Shown one piece after another: positions 8,768 to 16,812 of a DNA stretch of 45,725 bases. The stretch comes from JACZST01 sp036985755. GTDB lineage: Bacteria > Actinomycetota > Acidimicrobiia > Spongiisociales > UBA5794. Position numbers and translations under genes: made by a program. Location of the stretch: assembly GCA_036985755.1 (NCBI GenBank), contig BTQG01000008.1, positions 1 through 45,725 of the forward strand. Direction: 5' to 3'. How positions within the stretch are numbered: position 1 is the first letter of the stretch; the number at the start of each line of letters is the position of its first letter. Under the pieces are notes generated by a model that was not told where the DNA came from, did not search any database, and saw only the letters and a list, made by a program, of their open reading frames with translations.

Positions 8768-8845
8768 GCCGTCCGGGGCGCGCAGAGGATTTGGGGAGCG
8801 GGATCTGAACCAGCCCAACACGGGATACACCGAATCGGGCGGCGG

Positions 8846-9892
8846 TCAGGGCTGCCAGAACCTCGCCTGCGGCCAGAACGTTGGTACGTCTTTGGGGAAT
8901 GCCGTGAACGCAGGGAGCAGGCCGAGGATTTCTCCGTCCAGTTCGCCACCGCGCCCGATCCCTCTGATCGGGTCGAAACGGGTGCCGGAGACCACGTCCA
9001 CGACCTCACCGTCGACGATCGACAACTCGACGACGGTGTTGTCGAGCCGCCTGCTGAACACCGTCCAACGCGTGTCGTCGGAAGGATCGATGAGTACGGC
9101 TACCTCGAGTCCGGCGACCACGTCGTTGACGACTCCAACGTCGCGCAACAACGGGACGGAGTAGGCGACGACGTCGGTGTCGAAGTCGACGACGAGTGCC
9201 ATTTGGTCGAGCGAGAACCTGTCGAATCCGCCGGGTGCATCGAGGGCGAGCGTCTGTGGATGTTCCTCTTGCCACGCTCCCCACTGCGTCATGTTTGATG
9301 CCAGCAGCTCGATGCGCTCACCCTTCCTTGGCCCGAGGATCGCCTCACCGATGGGCTGGCTCCACACGCTCCCTGTGTCGTGGTCCCACCACGTCATGGC
9401 GTTGCCGAAGAGCGCACCCTGGTTGCCGAAGACGATGTCTTCTCCGTCTATTTGGCGGCGATGGACCATCGCCGTTCCGCACAGCGGTCACCAGGTGACG
9501 AGGATCGGGATCCCGGCGAGACTATCGATCACCATCTCTCTGCTGGTCAGATGGCTCACCGGGTACGCCTTGGCTTCACCGTCGATCTCGATCCCGATGA
9601 CGAGGGCGTCGTCCGGCCACCCGCTGGCAGACGCAGGCACGAAGGTCGGGTCGTAGATCGGGGCGATACGGTCGCGGGCGAGTAGCTGGCGGAAGCCTTT
9701 TGGGGTCGGCTCGCCTGCTCGCACCGGGTCGTATGTTGCCCCAGGGTCGGCGAGGGCGCCGAGCCCGTCGACCGAGTTCGGTCGCACCGGGCTATCCCGG
9801 ATCGTCGACAGGCCGAAGAACAGTCCCAAGGCGACGAACACGAATACGACTATGCCCAACCCTGTCGTAGCCATGCGATCGTGCGGGTTCAT
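8846..9892 (-). CDS. DUF3179 protein with in-frame TGA at conserved Cys (putative selenoprotein)
   Basis: 348 residues if the TGA at 9488-9490 (codon 135) is decoded. The first part is an N-terminal membrane anchor (GLGIVVFVFVALGLFFGL), then a linker and KAYPVSHLTSREMV...GIPILVTW; after the TGA the same frame continues PLCGTAMVHRR, GNQGALFGNAMTWWDH and GSVWSQPIGEA for 213 more codons. The family motif here is T(W/Y)CPLC, intact in the second DUF3179 gene at 11712, so the TGA replaces the first Cys of a CxxC: the U-x-x-C pattern of many selenoproteins. The rest is undamaged. TGA is an ordinary stop for neighbours. Alternatives: nonsense mutation or sequencing error. DUF3179 function is unknown. 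Confidence 0.7.
9456..9474 (-). promoter_or_regulatory. SECIS-like hairpin downstream of in-frame TGA
   Basis: In the mRNA a 7-bp perfect stem CGGCGAU/AUCGCCG closes a GGUCC loop. It starts 13 nt after the UGA and its loop begins 20 nt after it. Bacterial SECIS elements (E. coli fdhF) sit directly downstream of the UGA, with an apical GGUC loop about 18 nt away. The first loop base is G and a U follows within the loop. The bases also encode TAMVHRR, so part of the symmetry could be chance. Confidence 0.5.
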
Positions 9893-9932
9893 GACCAGGA
9901 AACGCCGGGCTCGGCTCTGGTGTTCCTGACCG

Positions 9933-10823
9933 TCAGGCAGCGGACAGTCTTCGGTCGGCGAACATCGTCTCTAACTGTGTGGCAGCAGCCCGCCGTCCTC
10001 GCTCGAACACGATTCGAGCCTGTCGGGAGCTCATCTCGAAATCGAGATCGGCGTCCACCGGGACTTCGATCACGTGTGCCTCTTTGTCCATGAGCCGAGG
10101 CAAGGCATAACGAGCCCTCACCCCGGAGACGACGACGGAACGGGCGAGGCTGAGCGGGCCGCGAACGTGGTGGTGATCGTGACGGTCGTCGGCGGCGACA
10201 AGCCGGAACCCGACGATGGGAAGGCCTTTCCCGACGACGCTGACCGGATAGTTCGCAGCCATGGCACCGTCGGCCATGAGCACATCCTCGCCCGTCGAGT
10301 GATCGCGCATGGTCACCGGCGTGAAGAAGAACGGCAGTGCGGCCGACATCCGCAGGGCTCGAGCGATCGGGAACTCGTCGGGGTCGTATCCGTAAGCACG
10401 GAGACCATCGGGCATCAGCACCCCGCGGGCATGGCTGAGATCGGTGACCACGATACCCAACGACCTCGGCCGGATGTCCCCGAAGGTGTGTATCCCTTTG
10501 CTGGAGAGCAGCTCGCCCCAGATCACCTCGAGCCGCTTGCTTTCGTACCAGCCTTTGCGGGTAAAAAGGGCGAGGTGGCGTCCGATGCCGGGGATTCGCG
10601 CCCCCCTCACCGGCTTGAGCAATCCCGGCCAGCTCACCCGACACACCGACGCGCCGAGCTCGTCCGGTCCGTACCCTGCGGCGAGTAGCGATGCGACGAG
10701 CGCCCCGGCCGAGGTGCCGACGGCCCGTTCGAACTCGAGACCTGCGTCGAGAGCCGCGGCCGCGGCGCCGGCGAGGGCTACTCCACGAACGCCTCCGCCT
10801 TCGAAAACACCTTTGATCTTCAT
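9933..10823 (-). CDS. Patatin-like phospholipase family protein
   Basis: 296 residues. The oxyanion-hole motif FEGGGVRGVALAGA is at the N-terminus, the nucleophile elbow GTSAGA is near residue 37, and the catalytic Asp motif is DGAMAANYP near residue 185. These form the Ser-Asp dyad of patatin lipases. The C-terminus is Arg-rich. No signal peptide, so probably cytoplasmic or membrane-associated. It ends 40 bp before the putative selenoprotein on the same strand and may share its transcript. Confidence 0.88.
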   Translation of the reverse strand: MKIKGVFEGGGVRGVALAGAAAAALDAGLEFERAVGTSAGALVASLLAAGYGPDELGASVCRVSWPGLLKPVRGARIPGIGRHLALFTRKGWYESKRLEVIWGELLSSKGIHTFGDIRPRSLGIVVTDLSHARGVLMPDGLRAYGYDPDEFPIARALRMSAALPFFFTPVTMRDHSTGEDVLMADGAMAANYPVSVVGKGLPIVGFRLVAADDRHDHHHVRGPLSLARSVVVSGVRARYALPRLMDKEAHVIEVPVDADLDFEMSSRQARIVFERGRRAAATQLETMFADRRLSAA

Positions 10824-10859
10824 GCTCTGGTAACCATTTTGCGCACCACCCCGAGTGGC

Positions 10860-10883
10860 GAATCGTCGCTTCGGCGACGATTC
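10860..10883. promoter_or_regulatory. Perfect 10-bp hairpin with TTCG loop
   Basis: GAATCGTCGC-TTCG-GCGACGATTC lies between the divergent patatin and Crp/Fnr genes. A UUCG tetraloop gives a very stable RNA hairpin; as DNA it is a 24-bp palindromic site. No U-tract follows, so a plain terminator is unlikely. Confidence 0.5.
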
Positions 10884-10891
10884 TTCGGGAA

Positions 10892-10911
10892 GTCGGACAC
10901 CGGTATCCGAC
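10892..10911. promoter_or_regulatory. 20-bp palindrome upstream of Crp/Fnr gene
   Basis: GTCGGACACCGGTATCCGAC is a palindrome with one mismatched pair, ending 12 bp before the ATG at 10924. Its place suggests an operator for autoregulation. It does not match the classical TGTGA-N6-TCACA Crp site. Confidence 0.4.
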
Positions 10912-10923
10912 GTTGTTCACTAC

Positions 10924-11616
10924 ATGGACACCGCCGAACACCAACACTTTGCCTGGCTGGCCCGCTCGTTTGGCCGAACCGACTATCTGCCGCTCACACC
11001 CGAGGACCTCGAGGCGCTCGGCGAGGCCGGTCAGTATGTAGACAAGTATCCGGGGACCCACCTGTTCAAGGAGGGTGACGATTCGGTGGCCGCCTATGTG
11101 GTGAAGGCCGGTGAGGTCGAGTTGTATCGCTCCCGACCCGAGGTTGATCTGGTCGTCGGTCGGGTGGGGCCCGGAGCGGTCATCGGTGATATTGCCCTCT
11201 TCCAGGGTGCGCCGTACATCTCGTCGGCGAAGGCGGTCGAGCCGGTAACGGCCTTTCAGCTCGAGCGCTCCAAACTGCTTCCCCTACTCACCAGACACCC
11301 GGTGATCGCGATGCGGTGGCTGGTGGCCGGCCTCAACCAACTGGAGGCTACGCAACGACACGTGATCCGTCTCATGCATCGCACCGTGTTCGAACAAGTG
11401 GCAGAGCTGATCCTCGACGAGGCCGATCGATTCGGTGAGGTCCGGCTGTCGCAGACCAGCCTGGCCAACCTGCTCGGTTCCACGCGCCAGACCGTGAATC
11501 AGGCCCTTTCTCAGCTCCGCGAGGCTGGTGCCATCCAGACCGGCTACCGGGTCATCCAGGTGGTCGACCGCGACGCTCTCGAGGCCGTGGTGACCGATAC
11601 GGTCCCGGCCCGTTGA
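10924..11616 (+). CDS. Crp/Fnr family transcriptional regulator
   Basis: 230 residues from ATG 10924 (MDTAEHQHFAWLAR). The cyclic-nucleotide-binding fold spans roughly residues 20-140 (GTHLFKEGDDSVAAYVVKAG, then GPGAVIGDIALFQGAPY), followed by a dimer helix and the winged HTH with LSQTSLANLLGSTRQTVNQA as recognition region. No N-terminal Cys cluster, so it is not a typical [4Fe-4S] FNR. A GTG 23 codons upstream is possible but would put the palindromic sites inside the gene. The second DUF3179 gene follows 95 bp downstream. Confidence 0.9.
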   Translation: MDTAEHQHFAWLARSFGRTDYLPLTPEDLEALGEAGQYVDKYPGTHLFKEGDDSVAAYVVKAGEVELYRSRPEVDLVVGRVGPGAVIGDIALFQGAPYISSAKAVEPVTAFQLERSKLLPLLTRHPVIAMRWLVAGLNQLEATQRHVIRLMHRTVFEQVAELILDEADRFGEVRLSQTSLANLLGSTRQTVNQALSQLREAGAIQTGYRVIQVVDRDALEAVVTDTVPAR

Positions 11617-11711
11617 TCTGCCCATGACATCGTTTGAATCGTCGTCTCAGCGACATATTGGAACACCGCGCGCTGGGGGAACGTTCTGTTGCTAACCGAT
11701 CCCGAGGACCC

Positions 11712-12938
11712 ATGCGACGACTACTCATGCTGACTGCTGCTCTTGCGCTGTTCGCGACCGCCTGTGCCGCGGCCGGCGCTACCGGCGACGACCCGGCGAC
11801 CACGGTCCCGGTATCGGACGGATCGAGTTCGACGAGCACCGCGGCACCGGATAGCACGCCGGCGGCGCAGGGAGTCTTGCCCGATGGCCCGTCGGCACTC
11901 TCTGACATGAGCAATGAGGCTTTTCCTGATCCACTGGTCCCTGTGGACGAGATCCTTTCGGGGGGACCCCCGCCAGACGGGATTCCCCCGATCGACAACC
12001 CGGTGTTCCTACCCGTCGCCGACAATCTCGAGATACTCGATCCGGCAGAGCCGGTCGTGTTCCTCGAGATCAACGGGGACGCTCGGGCGTACCCGATTCG
12101 GGCGATGGTGTGGCACGAGATCGTCAACGACACGGTCGGGGGAGTGCCGGTGTCGGTGACGTATTGCCCGTTGTGCAACTCGGCGGTCACCTATGTGCGC
12201 GAGATCAACGGGGTAGAGACCACGTTCGGAACCTCCGGCCGGCTCTTTGCTTCGGCGCTCGTCATGTACGACCGGGCCACGGAATCACTGTGGACTCATT
12301 TCGACGGCCGGGCGGTCGTCGGGGTGCTGACAGGAGCACAGCTCGAATCGATTGCGTCTCCACTGCTGTCCTGGGGTGATTTCAGGGAGAGCAACCCGAC
12401 CGGGCAGGTGCTCGACTGGAATGCCACCGGCTTCAACCGGGACTACGGAAGGAACCCGTATTTCGGATACGACGATCCGGACACGAATCCGTTCCTGTTC
12501 CGCGGCACGGTCGACGACCGGGCGAGGGCGAAACAACGAGTGGTCGGCGTCGCCATCGATGGGGAAGCGGCCGCCTTCAGCCTCGACCTCATCTCCGGGG
12601 GGGAAGCGAAGGCGACCAGCGCAACGGTTGGTGACAATCCGATCGTGATCTTGTGGAAGGCAGGTCAATCCTCGGCCCTCGACACCCAGGACCAGGTCAC
12701 CGGCAAGGACGTTGGCTCGGTCGGGGTATTCGATCCGGTTGTAGACGGCGAACTGTTGACCTTCACCGCGGAGGGGGACCGATTCGTCGACGACGCGACT
12801 TCGAGCACGTGGACGATCACCGGCGAAGCTGTCGATGGACCGCTCGCCGGGACCCAACTGGAGCGGCTCGACCACCTCGACACCTTCTGGTTCGCCTGGT
12901 CGACCTACCAGCCGGAGACCGTCCTGGTCGAGAACTGA
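11712..12938 (+). CDS. DUF3179 lipoprotein with intact CPLC motif
   Basis: 408 residues from ATG 11712. The product begins MRRLLMLTAALALFATACAA with a lipobox, followed by a Thr/Ser/Pro linker to about residue 60. The DUF3179 domain has DARAYPIRAMVWHEIVND, VSVTYCPLCNSAV, FGTSGRLFASALVMYDR and SLWTHFDGRAVVG. It is the Cys paralogue of the gene at 8846-9892, with the same order of motifs, plus a longer C-terminus. Its function is unknown; the domain is predicted to be extracytoplasmic and the CxxC could be redox-active or metal-binding (inference). Upstream in-frame codons to 11634 are rejected because they would bury the signal peptide. Confidence 0.88.
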   Translation: MRRLLMLTAALALFATACAAAGATGDDPATTVPVSDGSSSTSTAAPDSTPAAQGVLPDGPSALSDMSNEAFPDPLVPVDEILSGGPPPDGIPPIDNPVFLPVADNLEILDPAEPVVFLEINGDARAYPIRAMVWHEIVNDTVGGVPVSVTYCPLCNSAVTYVREINGVETTFGTSGRLFASALVMYDRATESLWTHFDGRAVVGVLTGAQLESIASPLLSWGDFRESNPTGQVLDWNATGFNRDYGRNPYFGYDDPDTNPFLFRGTVDDRARAKQRVVGVAIDGEAAAFSLDLISGGEAKATSATVGDNPIVILWKAGQSSALDTQDQVTGKDVGSVGVFDPVVDGELLTFTAEGDRFVDDATSSTWTITGEAVDGPLAGTQLERLDHLDTFWFAWSTYQPETVLVEN

Positions 12939-12993
12939 GCCGAAGCCGCCCAAACGGTGATCGGAGGTCGTGGTCCGTGGCGTCCGATTCGGG

Positions 12994-12999
12994 TATCGT
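12994..12999 (+). promoter_or_regulatory. Possible -10 box TATCGT
   Basis: TATCGT ends 9 nt before the GTG at 13009; the spacing is slightly longer than in the other leaderless genes here. Confidence 0.3.
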
Positions 13000-13008
13000 A
13001 TCGACACT

Positions 13009-13362
13009 GTGACGAAAGTAACGACGCACTGCGCGTGGTGCGGGGGAGCGTTCACGGTCGACCCCGGTCCGGGGCGCCCGGCCCGCTACTGCAGGCGGAG
13101 CCACCGCCAGCGCGGTTACGAGGCACGGCGCGAGGCGGCGCGGCGGGGGCTTGCACCCGATGAGGTGATCCTGAACCGGCACACCTGGGAGCGGCTCCGC
13201 GATGCCCTGTACCGACTGGAGGCTGCGGCACAGGACGTGGTCCTGGACCTCGGCTCCGGCCGCCCTACCAAGGCCGACTATGTGGAGGCCCTTGCCTACC
13301 TCACCGTCGCGGTACGGGATCTCCAGGAGGTAGCGGTCGAGCCGACGGCGATAAGCGGCTAG
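13009..13362 (+). CDS. Small zinc-finger-like actinobacterial protein
   Basis: 117 residues from GTG 13009. The N-terminus has HCAWCGGAF and then RYCRRSHRQRGYEARR: a CxxC plus Cys/His pattern like the small treble-clef (FCS-type) finger proteins common in actinobacteria, where a basic helix follows. The remaining 75 residues are helical (TWERLRDALYRLEAAAQDVV; KADYVEALAYLTVAVRDLQE). It probably binds nucleic acid or protein; no function is established. Confidence 0.75.
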   Translation: MTKVTTHCAWCGGAFTVDPGPGRPARYCRRSHRQRGYEARREAARRGLAPDEVILNRHTWERLRDALYRLEAAAQDVVLDLGSGRPTKADYVEALAYLTVAVRDLQEVAVEPTAISG

Positions 13363-13482
13363 CCACTTTTCTCGGAGGGCGGTCGCCAATGGCGTTCGGG
13401 ACCGGGCGCACGGCCGCTCCCGAGTGGAAAAACGCCCTCAGCCTGAGAGCGCCGCGGCCGAGTAGATTGCCGACCACCCTCC

Positions 13483-13488
13483 TAGGCT
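13483..13488 (+). promoter_or_regulatory. -10 box TAGGCT, leaderless start of EamA gene
   Basis: TAGGCT is separated by GTCGGG (6 nt) from the ATG at 13495; there is no Shine-Dalgarno sequence. Confidence 0.5.
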
Positions 13489-13494
13489 GTCGGG

Positions 13495-14415
13495 ATGCCC
13501 GATGACCCGGCGCCAACGCGCACGCCCCTTCCCGCAACCTCGGTGGGATCACACCTCGGCGCATTCGGCTGGTCCGAATGGGGGTTGCTCGCGGGCATCG
13601 CCCTCATCTGGGGCTCGTCGTTCTTGTGGATCGACATAGGGCTGGAGGCATTCAAGCCCGGTGTGATCGCGATGGCTCGTATCGCCCTTGGCACCGCGAC
13701 GGTCGGGCTGTTTCGCAGAGCTCGGGTGCCATTGGCTCCCGAGGATCGTCGCCGTGTTGCCGTGCTCGGCCTGGTGTGGATTGCCATCCCGCTCATCCTG
13801 TTCCCCGTCGCGCAACAGTGGATCGACTCATCCGTCGCCGGGATGCTCAACGGCGGGGTACCGATCCTGACTGCGGCGTTTGCGGCAGTCCTGTTGGCTC
13901 GATTGCCCGGTTGGCGGCAGCTGCTCGGCATCGGCGTCGGCTTCGTCGGCATCACCGCCATCTTCCTGCCCGAACTGCGGGACAGCACCGCGACCGCTCT
14001 CGGGGCGTCTCTGGTTCTCATAGCGGTGGTTCTCTACGCGCTTTCAACGAACCTGATCGTGCCCCTCCAGCAGCGATACGGCGCGTTGCCTCTCTTGTTT
14101 CGTGCCCAGCTCGCAGCGCTCGTGGTCTTGATTCCGGTAGGCCTGGTCCAAATCCCCGGCTCGACTTGGGCATGGAACTCGGCGCTGGCCATGATCCCGC
14201 TCGGCTTGCTCAGCACCGGGCTGGCGTTTGTGCTCATGGCCACCCTCGTCGGGCGAACGGGGGGACCGCGCGGATCGATCGCCATCTACTTCGTGCCGAT
14301 CGTGGCCATTGCATTGGGCGTCATCTTCCTCGACGAGATGGTTGGGCCGCTTGCCCTCATCGGTACCGGGCTCGTCGTCCTCGGAGCCTGGATCACCTCG
14401 CGCCCCGAGGTGTGA
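13495..14415 (+). CDS. EamA/DMT family transporter
   Basis: 306 residues with ten predicted membrane helices in two EamA repeats. The first repeat opens with GLLAGIALIWGSSFLWIDIG, and the second ends with VAIALGVIFLDEMVGPLALI, the typical EamA glutamate-containing helix. The N-terminal 25 residues are a polar tail. Members export amino acids, nucleosides or other metabolites; the substrate cannot be assigned. Confidence 0.88.
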   Translation: MPDDPAPTRTPLPATSVGSHLGAFGWSEWGLLAGIALIWGSSFLWIDIGLEAFKPGVIAMARIALGTATVGLFRRARVPLAPEDRRRVAVLGLVWIAIPLILFPVAQQWIDSSVAGMLNGGVPILTAAFAAVLLARLPGWRQLLGIGVGFVGITAIFLPELRDSTATALGASLVLIAVVLYALSTNLIVPLQQRYGALPLLFRAQLAALVVLIPVGLVQIPGSTWAWNSALAMIPLGLLSTGLAFVLMATLVGRTGGPRGSIAIYFVPIVAIALGVIFLDEMVGPLALIGTGLVVLGAWITSRPEV

Positions 14416-14579
14416 CCTGGTGCGGCGCGGAAGCCCTGCTCTCCGGCGCCGTCCAAGAGAGGCGACCGTGGTGAACCGGTGGAGGATCGACTTGCCTCGG
14501 TGAGCCGGCTCCGTCGAATGGATCCGGGTCGAGATCATGTCACACTGCACCCTGCAGATAGGCCCTCAGGGAGGTGCGC

Positions 14580-16217
14580 ATGACCGAAAAAGGCACGGGC
14601 GAAACCACGTCGGGGTCACGATTCTCGGTTCGGATCGAACCGTTCTGGTTGAACCCGGCGACGATCAAGGGCACGCTGGCGATCGCGGCCGGGTTGATCC
14701 TGCTCTCGTCACCGAACGTTTCCGCCTTCTTGCTTCGAATCGTGATCGGAGGGGGCCTTGTCATCTCCGGTGGATCCGACCTGTGGTTCAAAGCCCGGGG
14801 CAAGGACGAAGGCAAGATCCGGGGACTGCTCGAGGCCGTGATCAGCATTGGGGCCGGTGTGGTGTTTCTCATCTGGCCCGGCGTCTCGGTGGCGATCCTG
14901 GGGTTGATCGCGGGCATCTATCTTCTTGCTCGCGGCGTTGCCGTCATTGGCGGCTCGTTGCGGCAGCGTTTGCGAGATGAGGTCTGGGTCATCGACATCA
15001 GCCGCGGGATCTTCATGGTCGCGCTCGGCGGTATCACCCTCCTCATCCCGGAGTCGATCCTCCTCGGTATCGTCGCCGGGGCCGCAGCGCTGGCGATCGT
15101 GCTGGGCGGGATCATGCTCGCCTACGGCATCCGTGCCCAATCGGACGACGAGCTCATCGACGTCGATGCGGCGACCGTCTCGCAGCTCGTCGTCGACTGG
15201 ATAGATTCCCGCGACGTCGGCGATGAGCGACGCGACGAGATCGGCGAGAGTCTGTTCTTCGAGGAACCCGCCCGGATGGCGAAACTCACTTCATGGTGGG
15301 TGATGCTGTTGCTGTCGGTCGCTATCGCCACGTTTGGTGTGATGCAGGACTCAACGGCGGTTGTCATCGGCGCCATGCTGATCGCCCCATTGATGACGCC
15401 AATCCTGGGCAGCGCCGCAGCCATCGTCAACGCCTGGCGTGCCAGGGTCGTCTTTTCGTTGGGTCTGGTTGCTGCCGGGGTAGCGGCGTCCATCGGGCTT
15501 GCATTCATCATCGGGCAATGGGTCCCGATCATCGTTCCCCTCGATATCAACTCGCAGGTCACCTCGAGGATCAGCCCGAACATGGTGGACATGATGATCG
15601 CCCTCGCCGCCGGGGCAGCCGGCGCCTATGCCAACGTCGACCGGCGGGTTTCGGCCTCGATCGCCGGGGTCGCCATTGCCGTCGCCCTGGTTCCCCCGCT
15701 GGGTGTGGTCGGCCTCGCTCTCCAGGCTGGTTTGTTCGCCGACTCCTTCGGCGCCTTCCTGCTGTTTCTGACCAACCTGGTTTCAATCATTCTTGCCGCC
15801 ACGGCGGTGTTCTTCCTCACCGGATACGCACCCTTCCAGCGACTCAAGGAGAACCGCCACGAGGTGGGGATTCTGCTGCGTACGGTGGCCTTTGCCGTCC
15901 TGGTCATCCTCGTACCGCTGGTCTTCACCGCCGAGGGTGTGCTCTCGAAAGCCGGGCGACTGGACGGTGCTCAGACCGCCGTTTCGGAGTGGTTGGGGGA
16001 AGATTCGGACCTCAGGGCGATCCAGGTCAAGGTCGATGGCACGGACGTCGAGGTGTTCTTGACCGGAAACGGGGATTTGCCGTCCGTGCCGGATCTCGCC
16101 GATTCGCTGACCGACGCCTTCGGCACTCCGGCCGCGGTGCGCGTCGAATACGCCCCAACCGAGGTAGTCGAATACTCAGAAGACGGACTCCTGAGCGAGG
16201 CAGCCGGGGGCGGGTAA
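14580..16217 (+). CDS. HdeD-like plus DUF389 membrane fusion protein
   Basis: 545 residues from ATG 14580, preceded by GGGAGG. Residues about 20-190 form six short membrane segments of the HdeD/DUF308 type (GTLAIAAGLILLSS, GAGVVFLIWPGVSVAILG, GGITLLIPESILLG). From about residue 235 a DUF389 domain follows: SWWVMLLLSVAIATFGVMQD, STAVVIGAMLIAPLMTPILG and ALAAGAAGAYANVDRRVSAS. The hydrophilic C-terminal 100 residues end in an acidic tail. Neither domain has a secure function (HdeD is linked to acid resistance in E. coli). Fusion of the two in one chain is the notable point. Confidence 0.85.
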   Translation: MTEKGTGETTSGSRFSVRIEPFWLNPATIKGTLAIAAGLILLSSPNVSAFLLRIVIGGGLVISGGSDLWFKARGKDEGKIRGLLEAVISIGAGVVFLIWPGVSVAILGLIAGIYLLARGVAVIGGSLRQRLRDEVWVIDISRGIFMVALGGITLLIPESILLGIVAGAAALAIVLGGIMLAYGIRAQSDDELIDVDAATVSQLVVDWIDSRDVGDERRDEIGESLFFEEPARMAKLTSWWVMLLLSVAIATFGVMQDSTAVVIGAMLIAPLMTPILGSAAAIVNAWRARVVFSLGLVAAGVAASIGLAFIIGQWVPIIVPLDINSQVTSRISPNMVDMMIALAAGAAGAYANVDRRVSASIAGVAIAVALVPPLGVVGLALQAGLFADSFGAFLLFLTNLVSIILAATAVFFLTGYAPFQRLKENRHEVGILLRTVAFAVLVILVPLVFTAEGVLSKAGRLDGAQTAVSEWLGEDSDLRAIQVKVDGTDVEVFLTGNGDLPSVPDLADSLTDAFGTPAAVRVEYAPTEVVEYSEDGLLSEAAGGG

Positions 16218-16302
16218 TAGGAGGGCGGACGTACTGGATGCTCCCGGGTCCCAGGTCGACCCGAGTTACATCACTGTGACGAAAACGTCGGCCGATGGGA
16301 GG

Positions 16303-16677
16303 TCAGGAGTTGCGCCGGAGCAGCGCGATGACGAAACCACCCATCGCTCCCACGATCGAGAACAGGACCGCCTCGGTGACGGCACCACCGAACGGGAGCA
16401 GGCTCAGCTCCGTCAGTTTCCCGGCGACGGTGAGGATCAAGGTGGCGGCGAGGGCGATCGCCAGTCCGCCCACCGTGGCCAGCACTAGGTGGCGCGTCGA
16501 GATCCGTTCCGGCGTGCTGTAGGCGGCCCCGACGGGGAGGGCGGCCGCCACAAGAACGGGAGCGAGGTGAAACGTCGTTTCCGAGCGAAGGAACGGCAGC
16601 ACCACCCACAAGACGGCGAGTCCGAGTGACATCGATATCGCACGGTCGAATTGCAACGAGCGAATCTTTGTGAGCAC
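16303..16677 (-). CDS. Small four-helix membrane protein, unknown
   Basis: About 124 residues from GTG 16677 (VLTKIRSLQFDRAIS); an ATG at 16782 would add 35 residues of poor-quality sequence. Four hydrophobic segments: MSLGLAVLWVVLPF, TFHLAPVLVAAALPVGAAY, LVLATVGGLAIALAATLIL and AVTEAVLFSIVGAMGGFVIA. The gene is not recognised. It converges on the HdeD-DUF389 gene. Confidence 0.6.
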   Translation of the reverse strand: MLTKIRSLQFDRAISMSLGLAVLWVVLPFLRSETTFHLAPVLVAAALPVGAAYSTPERISTRHLVLATVGGLAIALAATLILTVAGKLTELSLLPFGGAVTEAVLFSIVGAMGGFVIALLRRNS

Positions 16678-16812
16678 GGTGTTGAGCAACCTTTGTGGCG
16701 GTGCGACACGCGGCAAACCGTCGCATGTACGACAGATGAGAACCGCACGGGTGCTCCGCCCGATCGAGCGCCCATAATCCACGTTATGTCAAGTTGACCC
16801 GGTTCGGTTGAG

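Noticed and set aside
8846..9892. DUF3179 gene as a simple nonsense pseudogene or two separate genes
   Set aside because: Frame, motifs and length are intact on both sides, the only stop sits on a redox Cys codon, and no other decay is visible. A point mutation or read error remains possible and is stated as the alternative.
8846..9892. Reassignment of TGA to a sense codon genome-wide
   Set aside because: Many neighbouring genes (SURF1, AlaX, TlpA, CcdA, MFS, rnhB) end in TGA exactly where their families end.
9889..11061. Long minus-strand frame over the patatin gene
   Set aside because: Arg-rich shadow in another frame of the clear patatin-like gene.
13363..13494. Rho-independent terminator after the zinc-finger-like gene
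   Set aside because: Short inverted repeats (CCACT/AGTGG, CTCAG-C-CTGAG) are present but no stable GC stem followed by a T-run.
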